Assembly (NCBI GenBank): GCA_963735005.1
Contig: CAVTJA010000009.1
Coordinates: 46,917-110,916, forward strand
Direction: 5' to 3'
Length of the DNA stretch: 64,000 nucleotides
From: WTKG01 sp963735005
Lineage (GTDB): Bacteria > Actinomycetota > Actinomycetes > Actinomycetales > Demequinaceae
Below, in pieces: positions 53,730 through 60,053 of this stretch. The position numbers were made by a program, and so were the translations under genes. The stretch's first letter is position 1. The number at the start of each line of letters is the position of its first letter. The notes beneath the pieces are model-generated. The model worked only from the letters and a program-made list of their open reading frames with translations. It did no database searches and had not been told where the DNA came from.

Positions 53730-54749
53730 CTAAAACTGGTCGTACGACGCGCGGCTAGCCAGCAGGCGGCGCACCGAGTCCACCCGGGCTCGCTGGGAGT
53801 CGGATTCCGCCCAGGCGTCGAGCACGCAGCCGGGGGCGTCCTCCAGGTGCGTGCAGCCGCGCGGGCAGTCCGTGGCCGCCTGCGCCACGTCCTCGAAAGC
53901 GGCAAGCAGGTGCTCGTCCTGCACGTGCGCCAGCCCAAATGACCGCACCCCTGGGGTGTCGATGATCCAGCCGCCGCCAGGCAGCTCAAGCGCCACGGCG
54001 GATGAGCTGGTGTGCCGCCCGCGCCCCGTGATGTCGTTGACGATGCCAACCGCACGCACGGCGTCCGGCACCAGCGCGTTCACGAGCGTTGACTTGCCCA
54101 CGCCCGAATACCCCACGAGCACGGTGGTGCGGCCGGCGAGAAGCTCGGTGATCTGCGGCAGGCCGTCGCCGGGAACCCAGCCGTCCGCGTCGGGCTTCAC
54201 CGCGGTCTCCACCACCGTCACGCCAAGCGGCTCGTAGTCAGCGCGCAACTGCGCACCCGACCCTAGGTCCTTCTTGGTGAGCACCAGCAGTGCCTCCATG
54301 CCTGCGTCGAACGCCGCGACCAGGCAGCGGTCGATCATGCGCGTGTTCGGCTCCGGGTCCGCGAGCGCGGTGACGATCGCCAGCTGGTCGGCGTTGGCCA
54401 CGATGACCCGCTCAGTCGCCTCCGTGTCGTCCGCCGTGCGGCGCAGCTCGTGGCGGCGGCCCTCCCTACGGACGATGCGGGCGAGCGTCCCGTCCGCGCC
54501 CGTCACGTCGCCCACGAGCGAGACGGCGTCCCCGATCACCAGGCCGCGCCTGCCGAGCTCGCGGGCCTTGACGGCCACGACGCGGGTGGCGTCCGGCATC
54601 GCGACCGTATAGCGGCCGCGGTCAACCGCAATGACTGTCCCCGGCACGGCGGCCTCGTGCTTGGGGCGCTGCTTGGAGCGCGGGCGCGACCCCTTGCCCG
54701 GGCGCACCCTTGCGTCGGACTCGTCGTAGCGCGAGTAGTCGCCGCTCAC
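53730..54749 (-). CDS. rsgA: Ribosome small-subunit-dependent GTPase A
   Basis: 339 residues. An N-terminal OB-like region (residues ~35-95), then the circularly permuted GTPase: T-K-K-D (G4) before G-Y-S-G-V-G-K-S-T (G1) and D-T-P-G (G3). The C-terminal zinc motif is C-P-R-G-C-T-H-x5-C. It assists late 30S maturation. The start overlaps the aroA stop by 4 bp. Confidence 0.94.
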   Translation of the reverse strand: MSGDYSRYDESDARVRPGKGSRPRSKQRPKHEAAVPGTVIAVDRGRYTVAMPDATRVVAVKARELGRRGLVIGDAVSLVGDVTGADGTLARIVRREGRRHELRRTADDTEATERVIVANADQLAIVTALADPEPNTRMIDRCLVAAFDAGMEALLVLTKKDLGSGAQLRADYEPLGVTVVETAVKPDADGWVPGDGLPQITELLAGRTTVLVGYSGVGKSTLVNALVPDAVRAVGIVNDITGRGRHTSSSAVALELPGGGWIIDTPGVRSFGLAHVQDEHLLAAFEDVAQAATDCPRGCTHLEDAPGCVLDAWAESDSQRARVDSVRRLLASRASYDQF

Positions 54750-56089
54750 GCGCCGGAGGCCCCCGCGGGGGAGTTATCCACAGAAGCAAGAGTTATCCAC
54801 AATTGTGGAAAACTCGGTAGAGTTTTCGCGGTCGTCGCAACATTGACGACGCGCACGCCGGGCACCGCCAGGCCGATGATCGCGGCGAACGTGGCCATCC
54901 GGTGGTCCTCGTAGGTCTCCATCTCGGCCGCCCGCAGGCCGCCCGCCGGCATGCCGCCAAACCGCAGCGAATCGTCCGTCGCCTCGCACTGCCCGCCCAG
55001 CCGCTGCACCTCGGTGGCGATCGCCGCGAGCCGGTCGGTCTCGTGCCCGCGCAAGTGCGCGATGCCCGTCAGCTCGCTTGGCCCCTGCGCCAGCGCGCAC
55101 AGCGCGGCCATCGTGGGCGTGATCTCGCCGGCGGGGGACAGGTCCGCCGTGATGCCGCGCAGCCCCGCGACGCCGGGCCCCGTCACCGTCATGACGCCGT
55201 CGCGCAACTCGCACGTGGCGCCCATCTGCTCCAGCAGGCCGGGGTAGAGCGCGCCAGGCTGCGTGGTCTGCGACGGCCAGTTGGGCACGCGCACCGTGCC
55301 GCCCGCCACCAGCGCGGCGGCGAGGAACGGGCCGGCGTTGCTGAGGTCCGGCTCCACCGTGACCTCGGCGAGCGCGAGCGGCCCGGGGTGCACCACCCAC
55401 GTGCGCTCGTCCGGCTGATCCACCCGAACGCCGGCGTCCCGCAGCAACTCGCACGTCATGTCGATGTGCGGCAGGCTTGGTAGCCGCTCGCCCACGTGGC
55501 GAACGGTCAGGCCACGGGGCAGCGCGGGGGCGGTGAGCAGCAGCCCGGTCACGAACTGCGACGACCCCGACGCGTCAACGTCCACGCGCGCAGGCACGTC
55601 CTCAGGAGGCTCGATGGTGAACGGCAGGGCGCCCCGCCCGGCGTCGTCCACCGTCGCGCCCATGGCGCGCAGCGCCTCGAGCAGCGGACCCATGGGGCGC
55701 TCGCGCGCCGCCTCGTCCCCGTCAAAGGTGATGGGGCCGTCGGCCAGCAGGGCGAGCGGCGGCACGAACCGCATGACCGTGCCCGCCAGCCCGCAGTGGA
55801 TCTTGACGCCGCCGCGGATCTCGGCCGGCACCACCTTCCACACATCGCCGGAGTCGTCCACGGACACGCCGAGCGCTCGCAGCGCGTTGATCATGAGCTC
55901 GCTGTCGCGGGAGCGCAGGCCACCGCGCACCTTCACCGGGCCGTCCGCGAGCGCGGCAAGCACCAGGTAGCGGTTCGTGAGCGACTTGCTCCCGGGGACC
56001 TCGACGGTCGCGTCAAGCAGGCCCGCAGCGGCGGGCGCATCCCACAATTCACCAGGGCCGATGCCGCTCGGCCGGACGGCTGCGCTCAC
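54746..56089 (-). CDS. aroA: 3-phosphoshikimate 1-carboxyvinyltransferase (EPSP synthase)
   Basis: 447 residues. It makes EPSP from shikimate-3-phosphate and PEP. Signatures: P-G-S-K-S-L-T-N-R near the N-terminus, C-G-L-A-G-T-V-M-R-F, D-L-S-N-A-G-P-F, and E-T-D-R-L near the C-terminus. The C-terminus has ~12 extra residues after L-W-I-T-L. Those codons overlap two perfect DnaA boxes. GTG start overlaps the doxX stop; the operon is doxX-aroA-rsgA. Confidence 0.95.
   Translation of the reverse strand: MSAAVRPSGIGPGELWDAPAAAGLLDATVEVPGSKSLTNRYLVLAALADGPVKVRGGLRSRDSELMINALRALGVSVDDSGDVWKVVPAEIRGGVKIHCGLAGTVMRFVPPLALLADGPITFDGDEAARERPMGPLLEALRAMGATVDDAGRGALPFTIEPPEDVPARVDVDASGSSQFVTGLLLTAPALPRGLTVRHVGERLPSLPHIDMTCELLRDAGVRVDQPDERTWVVHPGPLALAEVTVEPDLSNAGPFLAAALVAGGTVRVPNWPSQTTQPGALYPGLLEQMGATCELRDGVMTVTGPGVAGLRGITADLSPAGEITPTMAALCALAQGPSELTGIAHLRGHETDRLAAIATEVQRLGGQCEATDDSLRFGGMPAGGLRAAEMETYEDHRMATFAAIIGLAVPGVRVVNVATTAKTLPSFPQLWITLASVDNSPAGASGA
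54774..54812. promoter_or_regulatory. DnaA-box cluster inside the aroA 3' end
   Basis: TTATCCACA occurs at 54774-54782 and 54793-54801, both on the plus strand and 19 bp apart. The second is joined to an inverted near-box TTTTCCACA (reverse of 54804-54812, sharing the CCACAATTGTGG palindrome). Two exact consensus boxes this close are not expected by chance in GC-rich DNA. Confidence 0.55.
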
Positions 56090-56514
56090 CTGGACTTCTT
56101 CTTGGCGGGCTTGCGGCGGCGGGAGGACTTGCCAGCGGTGGCGGCGATCATGACGCCGCCCAGCAGGGACAGGTTCTTGACGAAGGCCTCGCGCTGGACC
56201 TCACGCTCGGCGTCGTCCTCTTCGAGCCAGAACGGGCGGCCGGCGACGGCGGTGAGCGTGGCGAGGCCGGCGAGCGTCAGCGCGGACGTGCGCGGCGTCT
56301 TGGAGCCGGCGAGCATGGTGGCGGCGATCACCTGCGCGATGCCGTGCGCCTGGACCAGGGAGCCCACGGAGACCTCTGCGCCGATCTCCTTGAGAGCGGG
56401 CTCGACGATCGGGGCGGACCGCTTGGCGCGCGGCACGGGGTCGAGGATGGCCTGCACGCCTCCGTAGATGAACCACGACGCGAGCAGCGGCCGTGCAATC
56501 GTGCGAAAGAACAT
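56086..56514 (-). CDS. DoxX family membrane protein
   Basis: 142 residues. Three to four hydrophobic segments and the DoxX start M-F-x-R-x-I-A-R-P-L-L-A-S-W-F-I-Y-G-G. The C-terminus is strongly basic (S-S-R-R-R-K-P-A-K-K-K-S-R). Mycobacterial DoxX works with SodA and SseA in oxidative-stress defence; here it neighbours the SigH redox regulator divergently. AAAGGAGG precedes the ATG; a TAGGTT -10 box is at 56533-56538 (minus). Confidence 0.85.
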   Translation of the reverse strand: MFFRTIARPLLASWFIYGGVQAILDPVPRAKRSAPIVEPALKEIGAEVSVGSLVQAHGIAQVIAATMLAGSKTPRTSALTLAGLATLTAVAGRPFWLEEDDAEREVQREAFVKNLSLLGGVMIAATAGKSSRRRKPAKKKSR

Positions 56515-56565
56515 GTCGCCTCCTTTCCCACAAACCTACCAACCTTGCGCGCTGGACCCTAGCCC

Positions 56566-56592
56566 GGGAATGCATCGTCCCGGGGACATGTT
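56566..56592 (+). promoter_or_regulatory. SigR/SigH-type autoregulated promoter of sigH
   Basis: GGGAAT (56566-56571), exactly 18 bp, GTT (56590-56592): the SigR/SigH consensus GGAAT-N18-GTT. The predicted start falls within a few bases of ATG 56602. Confidence 0.8.
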
Positions 56593-56601
56593 GATCCCTG
56601 C

Positions 56602-57306
56602 ATGAGTCTGATGACTGCAGTCCGTCCCGCGTCTCGTGACGCGCGCCTGGACCGTGCGCCAGTAGGCTTTGAGGCGATGACTGACAACGTGAACGCTGGC
56701 GACCTCGAGGGATTCGACTTCGAGGCCGAGGCGCTGTCCTATATGGACCAGCTGTACGCCGCCGCCATGCGCATGACGCGCAACCCGGCCGACGCCGAGG
56801 ACCTTGTCCAGGAGGCCTACGCCAAGGCGTTCGCCGGCCGCGACAAGTTCCGCCCGGGCACCAATCTCAAGGCGTGGCTGTACCGCATTCAGACCAACGC
56901 CTTTATCAATACGTACCGCAAGAAGCAGCGCGAACCCCAGCGCAGCGATGCCGAGGTCATCGAGGACTGGCAGATCGCGCGCGCGGCGTCCCACACGTCG
57001 TCCGGCTTGGCCAGTGCCGAGCAGCACGCGCTCGAGCTGATTGGCGACACCGACATCAAGGAGGCCCTGGCCGAGCTTCCGGAGGACTTCCGGATGGCGG
57101 TGTACCTCAGCGACGTCGAAGGCTTCGCGTACAAGGAGATCGCCGAGATCATGGACACGCCCGTGGGCACAGTGATGTCCCGGCTTCACCGCGGCCGCAA
57201 GATGCTGCGCGAAATGCTCGAGGCCTATGCCGCCGAGCGCGGATTCACCGACAAGCGACCGGTGGCGCAGGCCGCGGCTCAGGAGGGTGGCGACGATGTC
57301 CGGTAA
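56602..57306 (+). CDS. sigH: ECF sigma factor SigH/SigR (thiol-oxidative stress)
   Basis: 234 residues from ATG 56602, or 209 from ATG 56677. Region 2 (Y-A-A-A-M-R-M-T-R-N-P-A-D-A-E-D-L-V-Q-E) and region 4 (L-P-E-D-F-R-M-A-V-Y-L-S-D-V-E, Y-K-E-I-A-E-I) match SigH/SigR. The anti-sigma gene overlaps its 3' end. Two starts are plausible. The stress promoter at 56566-56592 places its transcript at ATG 56602, giving a 25-residue Arg-rich N-terminal extension; a vegetative TAGGCT at 56663-56668 lies 8 bp before ATG 56677. In Streptomyces SigR also exists as a stable short and an unstable long form. Confidence 0.93.
   Translation: MSLMTAVRPASRDARLDRAPVGFEAMTDNVNAGDLEGFDFEAEALSYMDQLYAAAMRMTRNPADAEDLVQEAYAKAFAGRDKFRPGTNLKAWLYRIQTNAFINTYRKKQREPQRSDAEVIEDWQIARAASHTSSGLASAEQHALELIGDTDIKEALAELPEDFRMAVYLSDVEGFAYKEIAEIMDTPVGTVMSRLHRGRKMLREMLEAYAAERGFTDKRPVAQAAAQEGGDDVR
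56663..56668 (+). promoter_or_regulatory. Vegetative -10 box (TAGGCT) for the short sigH form
   Basis: TAGGCT 8 bp before the internal ATG 56677 inside the N-terminal extension of sigH. Confidence 0.45.
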
Positions 57307-57535
57307 GGAATGCGACGAGGCCCTCGAGCGCCTGTATGAGTTCATCGACCGCGAGTTGCCCGACAGCGACCTCGTTCGCATCGGCGAGCACCTGAACGAC
57401 TGTCCCCCGTGCAACGAGGAACTCCAGGTGAACCAGAAGATCAAGGACATCGTGTCGCGGTGCCCCAAGGAGGCCGCGCCCGACGAGATGCGCGCCAAGA
57501 TCCTGGCGACGATTTCCGAGGCGCGCGAGGCCTAA
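57296..57535 (+). CDS. rshA: Zinc anti-sigma factor RshA/RsrA
   Basis: 79 residues. The zinc anti-sigma motif is complete: C6-x25-H32-x3-C36-x2-C39. Oxidation of these thiols releases SigH. GGAGGG precedes ATG 57296, which overlaps the sigH stop by 11 bp. The last 46 bp (57489-57534) are duplicated at 58980-59025. Confidence 0.93.
   Translation: MSGKECDEALERLYEFIDRELPDSDLVRIGEHLNDCPPCNEELQVNQKIKDIVSRCPKEAAPDEMRAKILATISEAREA
57489..57534. repeat. 46-bp direct repeat, copy 1 (3' end of rshA)
   Basis: Exactly identical to 58980-59025; similarity continues downstream (GCCTGCGG) after a 7-bp gap. The repeat carries 7-bp inverted arms GCGCGCC/GGCGCGC (57490-57496, 57520-57526). Confidence 0.92.
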
Positions 57536-57578
57536 CGGCGCGCCTGCGGCGTCGTTGACCAGCGGTGAGGGCCCGACG

Positions 57579-58844
57579 GTGATGCGGCGGTGGGGTGGCA
57601 TTCTCGCCGCCGTGCTGCTCGCCCTGGCAGTCGCCGCCTGCACGGCGTCGCCCCAGCCGTCCCCGACCGTCACGAGCGACGCAGGCGACAGGCTTTCCGT
57701 CGGTGCCGCGACGTCGTGCGTGATCGCGCACAGCGGCGAGCTCTACTGCTGGGGCGCGGGCAACTGGGGCCAGCTGGGCGTCGGCACGGTAGGGCGCACG
57801 CGCGGCGCCGTCGCGGTGCCGCTGCACTCCACAGTGGTGAGCGTGTCGAACGGCGTGGGCCACACATGCGCCGCGCTGGACGACGGGCGCGTGTGGTGCT
57901 GGGGCGAGTCCGGCCTTGGCGAGGTGGGCCACGGCGTTGGCGCGGGCACGGACCACCCGATTCGGGTCGAGGGCGTGGAGCACGCGGTGAGGGTGGCGAC
58001 GGCCACCGGGATGTCGTGCGCGCTTATCGATGACGGCGGGGTGACGTGCTGGGGCGCGCTGGTGCAGACGAGCCTTGGAAATTCGGGTTCGATCGACACC
58101 GCGGCCGTTTCGATTCCGCTTCCTGGCCCCGCGGTCGACGTGCAAGGCACCACTGGCGGCTGGTGTGCGCTCGGGCAGGACGGCGAGGTGTGGTGTTGGG
58201 GCGCGGCGTACGCGGCGAGCCCTGCTGGGCTGGCGGCCGATGGCGGAGCGTCGTCGCAGGTGCGGATCGACGGAGTGGCCGACGCCGTGCAGCTGGCGGT
58301 GGGCGACGCGGCGGCGTGTGCGGTGTCCCGGTCGCAGACGCTGATGTGTTGGGGCGGCATCGTGGACGGGCCGGGGCCGTCGTGGCGAGACACGGCTGTG
58401 GTGGTCATGCCGGGCGCGGCCGTGGTGAATGTGTCGGTGGGCGACGAGTCTCTCTGCGCGGTCACCGCCGCGGGCGGCGTCGAGTGCTGGAGGAACATCG
58501 TCCCGCGCCCTGCCGGGGAGGCCGCCGCTGGTCTGGGCGAGCCGGAGCAAGTGCCGCTGGACGTCGAGGCCGTGGAGGTGGGCGCCGGGCAGTACGTGAC
58601 GTGCGCCGCCGGCGCGGACGAAAGCGTGTGGTGCTGGGGCCTGAACTCGCGCGGGTCGCTGGGCGACGGGTCCGACACGTACTACACCGATACGCCCGTG
58701 CGAGTGATCGGGATCGGCGGCTCGCGCGTGCGGGCCGACGGTCCGGCGGGGCAGTCGGCCGATAGTGCTCGCCGCGTGCTCGAGGTGACTGAGGTTGCCG
58801 CTGGAGTTTGGCGCGTGCACGTCGACGACGTCTTGGTCCCGTGA
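57579..58844 (+). CDS. RCC1-repeat lipoprotein
   Basis: 421 residues. A lipoprotein signal (R-R-W-G-G-I-L-A-A-V-L-L-A-L-A-V-A-A-C) is followed by about seven RCC1-like propeller repeats, each with C-A-L/V-x-x-x-G-x-V/L-x-C-W-G. Two cysteines per blade suggest disulfides. Surface-anchored beta-propeller, probably for binding; no partner known. GTG 57579 or ATG 57582 is the start (GAGGG upstream). The gene lies between the two copies of the rshA 3' end and appears to be inserted. Confidence 0.82.
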   Translation: MMRRWGGILAAVLLALAVAACTASPQPSPTVTSDAGDRLSVGAATSCVIAHSGELYCWGAGNWGQLGVGTVGRTRGAVAVPLHSTVVSVSNGVGHTCAALDDGRVWCWGESGLGEVGHGVGAGTDHPIRVEGVEHAVRVATATGMSCALIDDGGVTCWGALVQTSLGNSGSIDTAAVSIPLPGPAVDVQGTTGGWCALGQDGEVWCWGAAYAASPAGLAADGGASSQVRIDGVADAVQLAVGDAAACAVSRSQTLMCWGGIVDGPGPSWRDTAVVVMPGAAVVNVSVGDESLCAVTAAGGVECWRNIVPRPAGEAAAGLGEPEQVPLDVEAVEVGAGQYVTCAAGADESVWCWGLNSRGSLGDGSDTYYTDTPVRVIGIGGSRVRADGPAGQSADSARRVLEVTEVAAGVWRVHVDDVLVP

Positions 58845-58854
58845 TTCAACGGCG

Positions 58855-58965
58855 ATGGGCACGTGCGATCGGCTGTGGGTCTACTGGGACGGGTTCTCTG
58901 GGATGCCGACGTTGTATGAGCGCTCGGAGTACCAGCCGCTCCTCGACAACCCCGATCCGCAATAG
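58855..58965 (+). other. Short open frame (36 codons), gene remnant or small protein
   Basis: ATG 58855 to TAG 58965 encodes a Trp/Tyr-rich peptide (R-L-W-V-Y-W-D-G-F-S-G-M-P) with coding-like codon choice, ending 14 bp before the second 46-bp repeat. It resembles a C-terminal fragment. No clear ribosome site. Not recognised. Confidence 0.3.
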
Positions 58966-58979
58966 GGTCCGCGGCATCG

Positions 58980-59025
58980 TGCGCGCCAAGATCCTGGCGA
59001 CGATTTCCGAGGCGCGCGAGGCCTA
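58980..59025. repeat. 46-bp direct repeat, copy 2
   Basis: Second copy of the rshA 3' end, followed by TAG instead of TAA. It would encode the last 14 residues of RshA again but lacks the rest of the gene. Confidence 0.92.
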
Positions 59026-59037
59026 GGCCTGCGGTCG

Positions 59038-59409
59038 CTAGTCGTGCACGGCCAGGCGCGCCGCGATCGTCGGCACGTCTCGCAACTCGCCCGATGCCAC
59101 TGCCATGACCAAGTCGAACAGCTGGTCGTTGGTGAGTTCGACACTTCCGCCGTTGATGTCGACGAACACGAGCGCGGCAATGGCCGCGAGGCGCTTGTTT
59201 CCGTCCACCAGTGCGTGGTTGAGGCAGACGGAGTGCAGGAGCGACGCGGCCTTTTCGGCTAGGGAGGGGTAGGCGTCCGCGCCCATCACGACGGTGAGCG
59301 GGCGCGCGAGAGCGGACGCTAGCAAGCCGATGTCGCGCACGGGGCCCATGCCCTCGTGTTCGACGATCTGCAGCACCGCCCGGATGGGGAGCGGCCGCGC
59401 GGGTGGCAT
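59038..59409 (-). CDS. Doc/Fic-family toxin
   Basis: 123 residues. Fic core H65-A-L-V-D69-G-N-K-R73 matches the Doc form (H-x-F-x-D-x-N-K-R) that phosphorylates EF-Tu; the usual Phe is Leu here. The N-terminal E-x-V-L-x-I-x-E and G-L-L-A-S-A-L-A-R-P motifs are typical. Its ATG overlaps the antitoxin stop (TAATG), so translation is coupled. Confidence 0.85.
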   Translation of the reverse strand: MPPARPLPIRAVLQIVEHEGMGPVRDIGLLASALARPLTVVMGADAYPSLAEKAASLLHSVCLNHALVDGNKRLAAIAALVFVDINGGSVELTNDQLFDLVMAVASGELRDVPTIAARLAVHD

Positions 59410-59615
59410 TACACCGAGCCGAGCCGGTCGAGCGCTCCCCGATATTCGCTGGCGACGCGCTCGTAGGCGCTGAGGGCATCGTCCTCGAGGCGCGTCTCCG
59501 CGTCATCCCGGAGGATGGCACGCACGGCGGCCTCGTGCTTTGACACGCCCTGTCGCTGCGCAAGGCGAGCGAGAGCCGCCTCAACCGCGCTCGTGGTCCG
59601 CAGAGTCATAGCCAT
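59409..59615 (-). CDS. Antitoxin partner of Doc-like toxin
   Basis: 68 residues: a short N-terminal ribbon (M-T-L-R-T-T) followed by helices (V-E-A-A-L-A-R-L-A-Q-R-Q-G-V-S-K-H-E-A-A-V-R-A-I). This is a ribbon-helix-helix layout rather than a classic Phd fold. The acidic C-terminus probably binds the toxin. ATG 59615 lies just downstream of a 7-bp inverted repeat. Confidence 0.75.
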   Translation of the reverse strand: MAMTLRTTSAVEAALARLAQRQGVSKHEAAVRAILRDDAETRLEDDALSAYERVASEYRGALDRLGSV

Positions 59616-59622
59616 GTCCCCA

Positions 59623-59641
59623 TGGTATCACCGCGATACCA
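59623..59641. promoter_or_regulatory. Inverted-repeat operator of the Doc module
   Basis: TGGTATC-ACCGC-GATACCA: perfect 7-bp arms, 5-bp centre, immediately upstream of the antitoxin start, consistent with autorepression by the antitoxin-toxin complex. Confidence 0.65.
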
Positions 59642-59644
59642 GTG

Positions 59645-60000
59645 GGGCGGGGAGTTCGCAGGGTCAGCTCGGAGCTCTGTGCCTGTTCGCGTGTGACACG
59701 GATACCGATGGCGTGTTCGACTTTCCGCCGCTGGCGACTGCTGCGTGGTCGTACTCGCCGTCGGGCAAGATCAAGAAGATCACGAACCGCATCAAGGTCG
59801 AGCAGCCCACCAAGACCTGGCTCGCCCGACGCCGCGACCGTGTATTTGGGTGACACGGAGATCACTGATCCGGACATCGGCACGGCTGATGATTTGATTC
59901 GGATTCGGACACCTTTGCCGACGGCGGGCTCTATCCACCAATATTGCCCCTCGAGTTGCGGGCACCCCTCACTGGCAATACGTTTGCCCTGGGACAGACC
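59645..60000 (+). pseudogene. RHS/YD-repeat protein fragment, frameshifted
   Basis: The 438 bp between the antitoxin and the next secreted protein hold no intact gene. Frame reading gives C-D-T-D-T-D-G-V-F-D-F, then A-A-W-S-Y-S-P-S-G-K-I-K-K-I, then after a frame change V-Y-L-G-D-T-E-I-T (RHS proteins have a Y-L-G-x-x-E-V-T core motif). A third frame continues to about 60000. No start codon with a ribosome site was found. Best read as the decayed end of an RHS gene. Confidence 0.45.
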
Positions 60001-60053
60001 ACGAGGACGTGGTGCTGTGGACACCGATAATCGTCTTGGTTCTGGGGGGCGTT

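Noticed and set aside
54774..54812. Replication origin
   Set aside because: DnaA boxes are present, but no dnaA/dnaN/rpmH neighbours and no AT-rich stretch.
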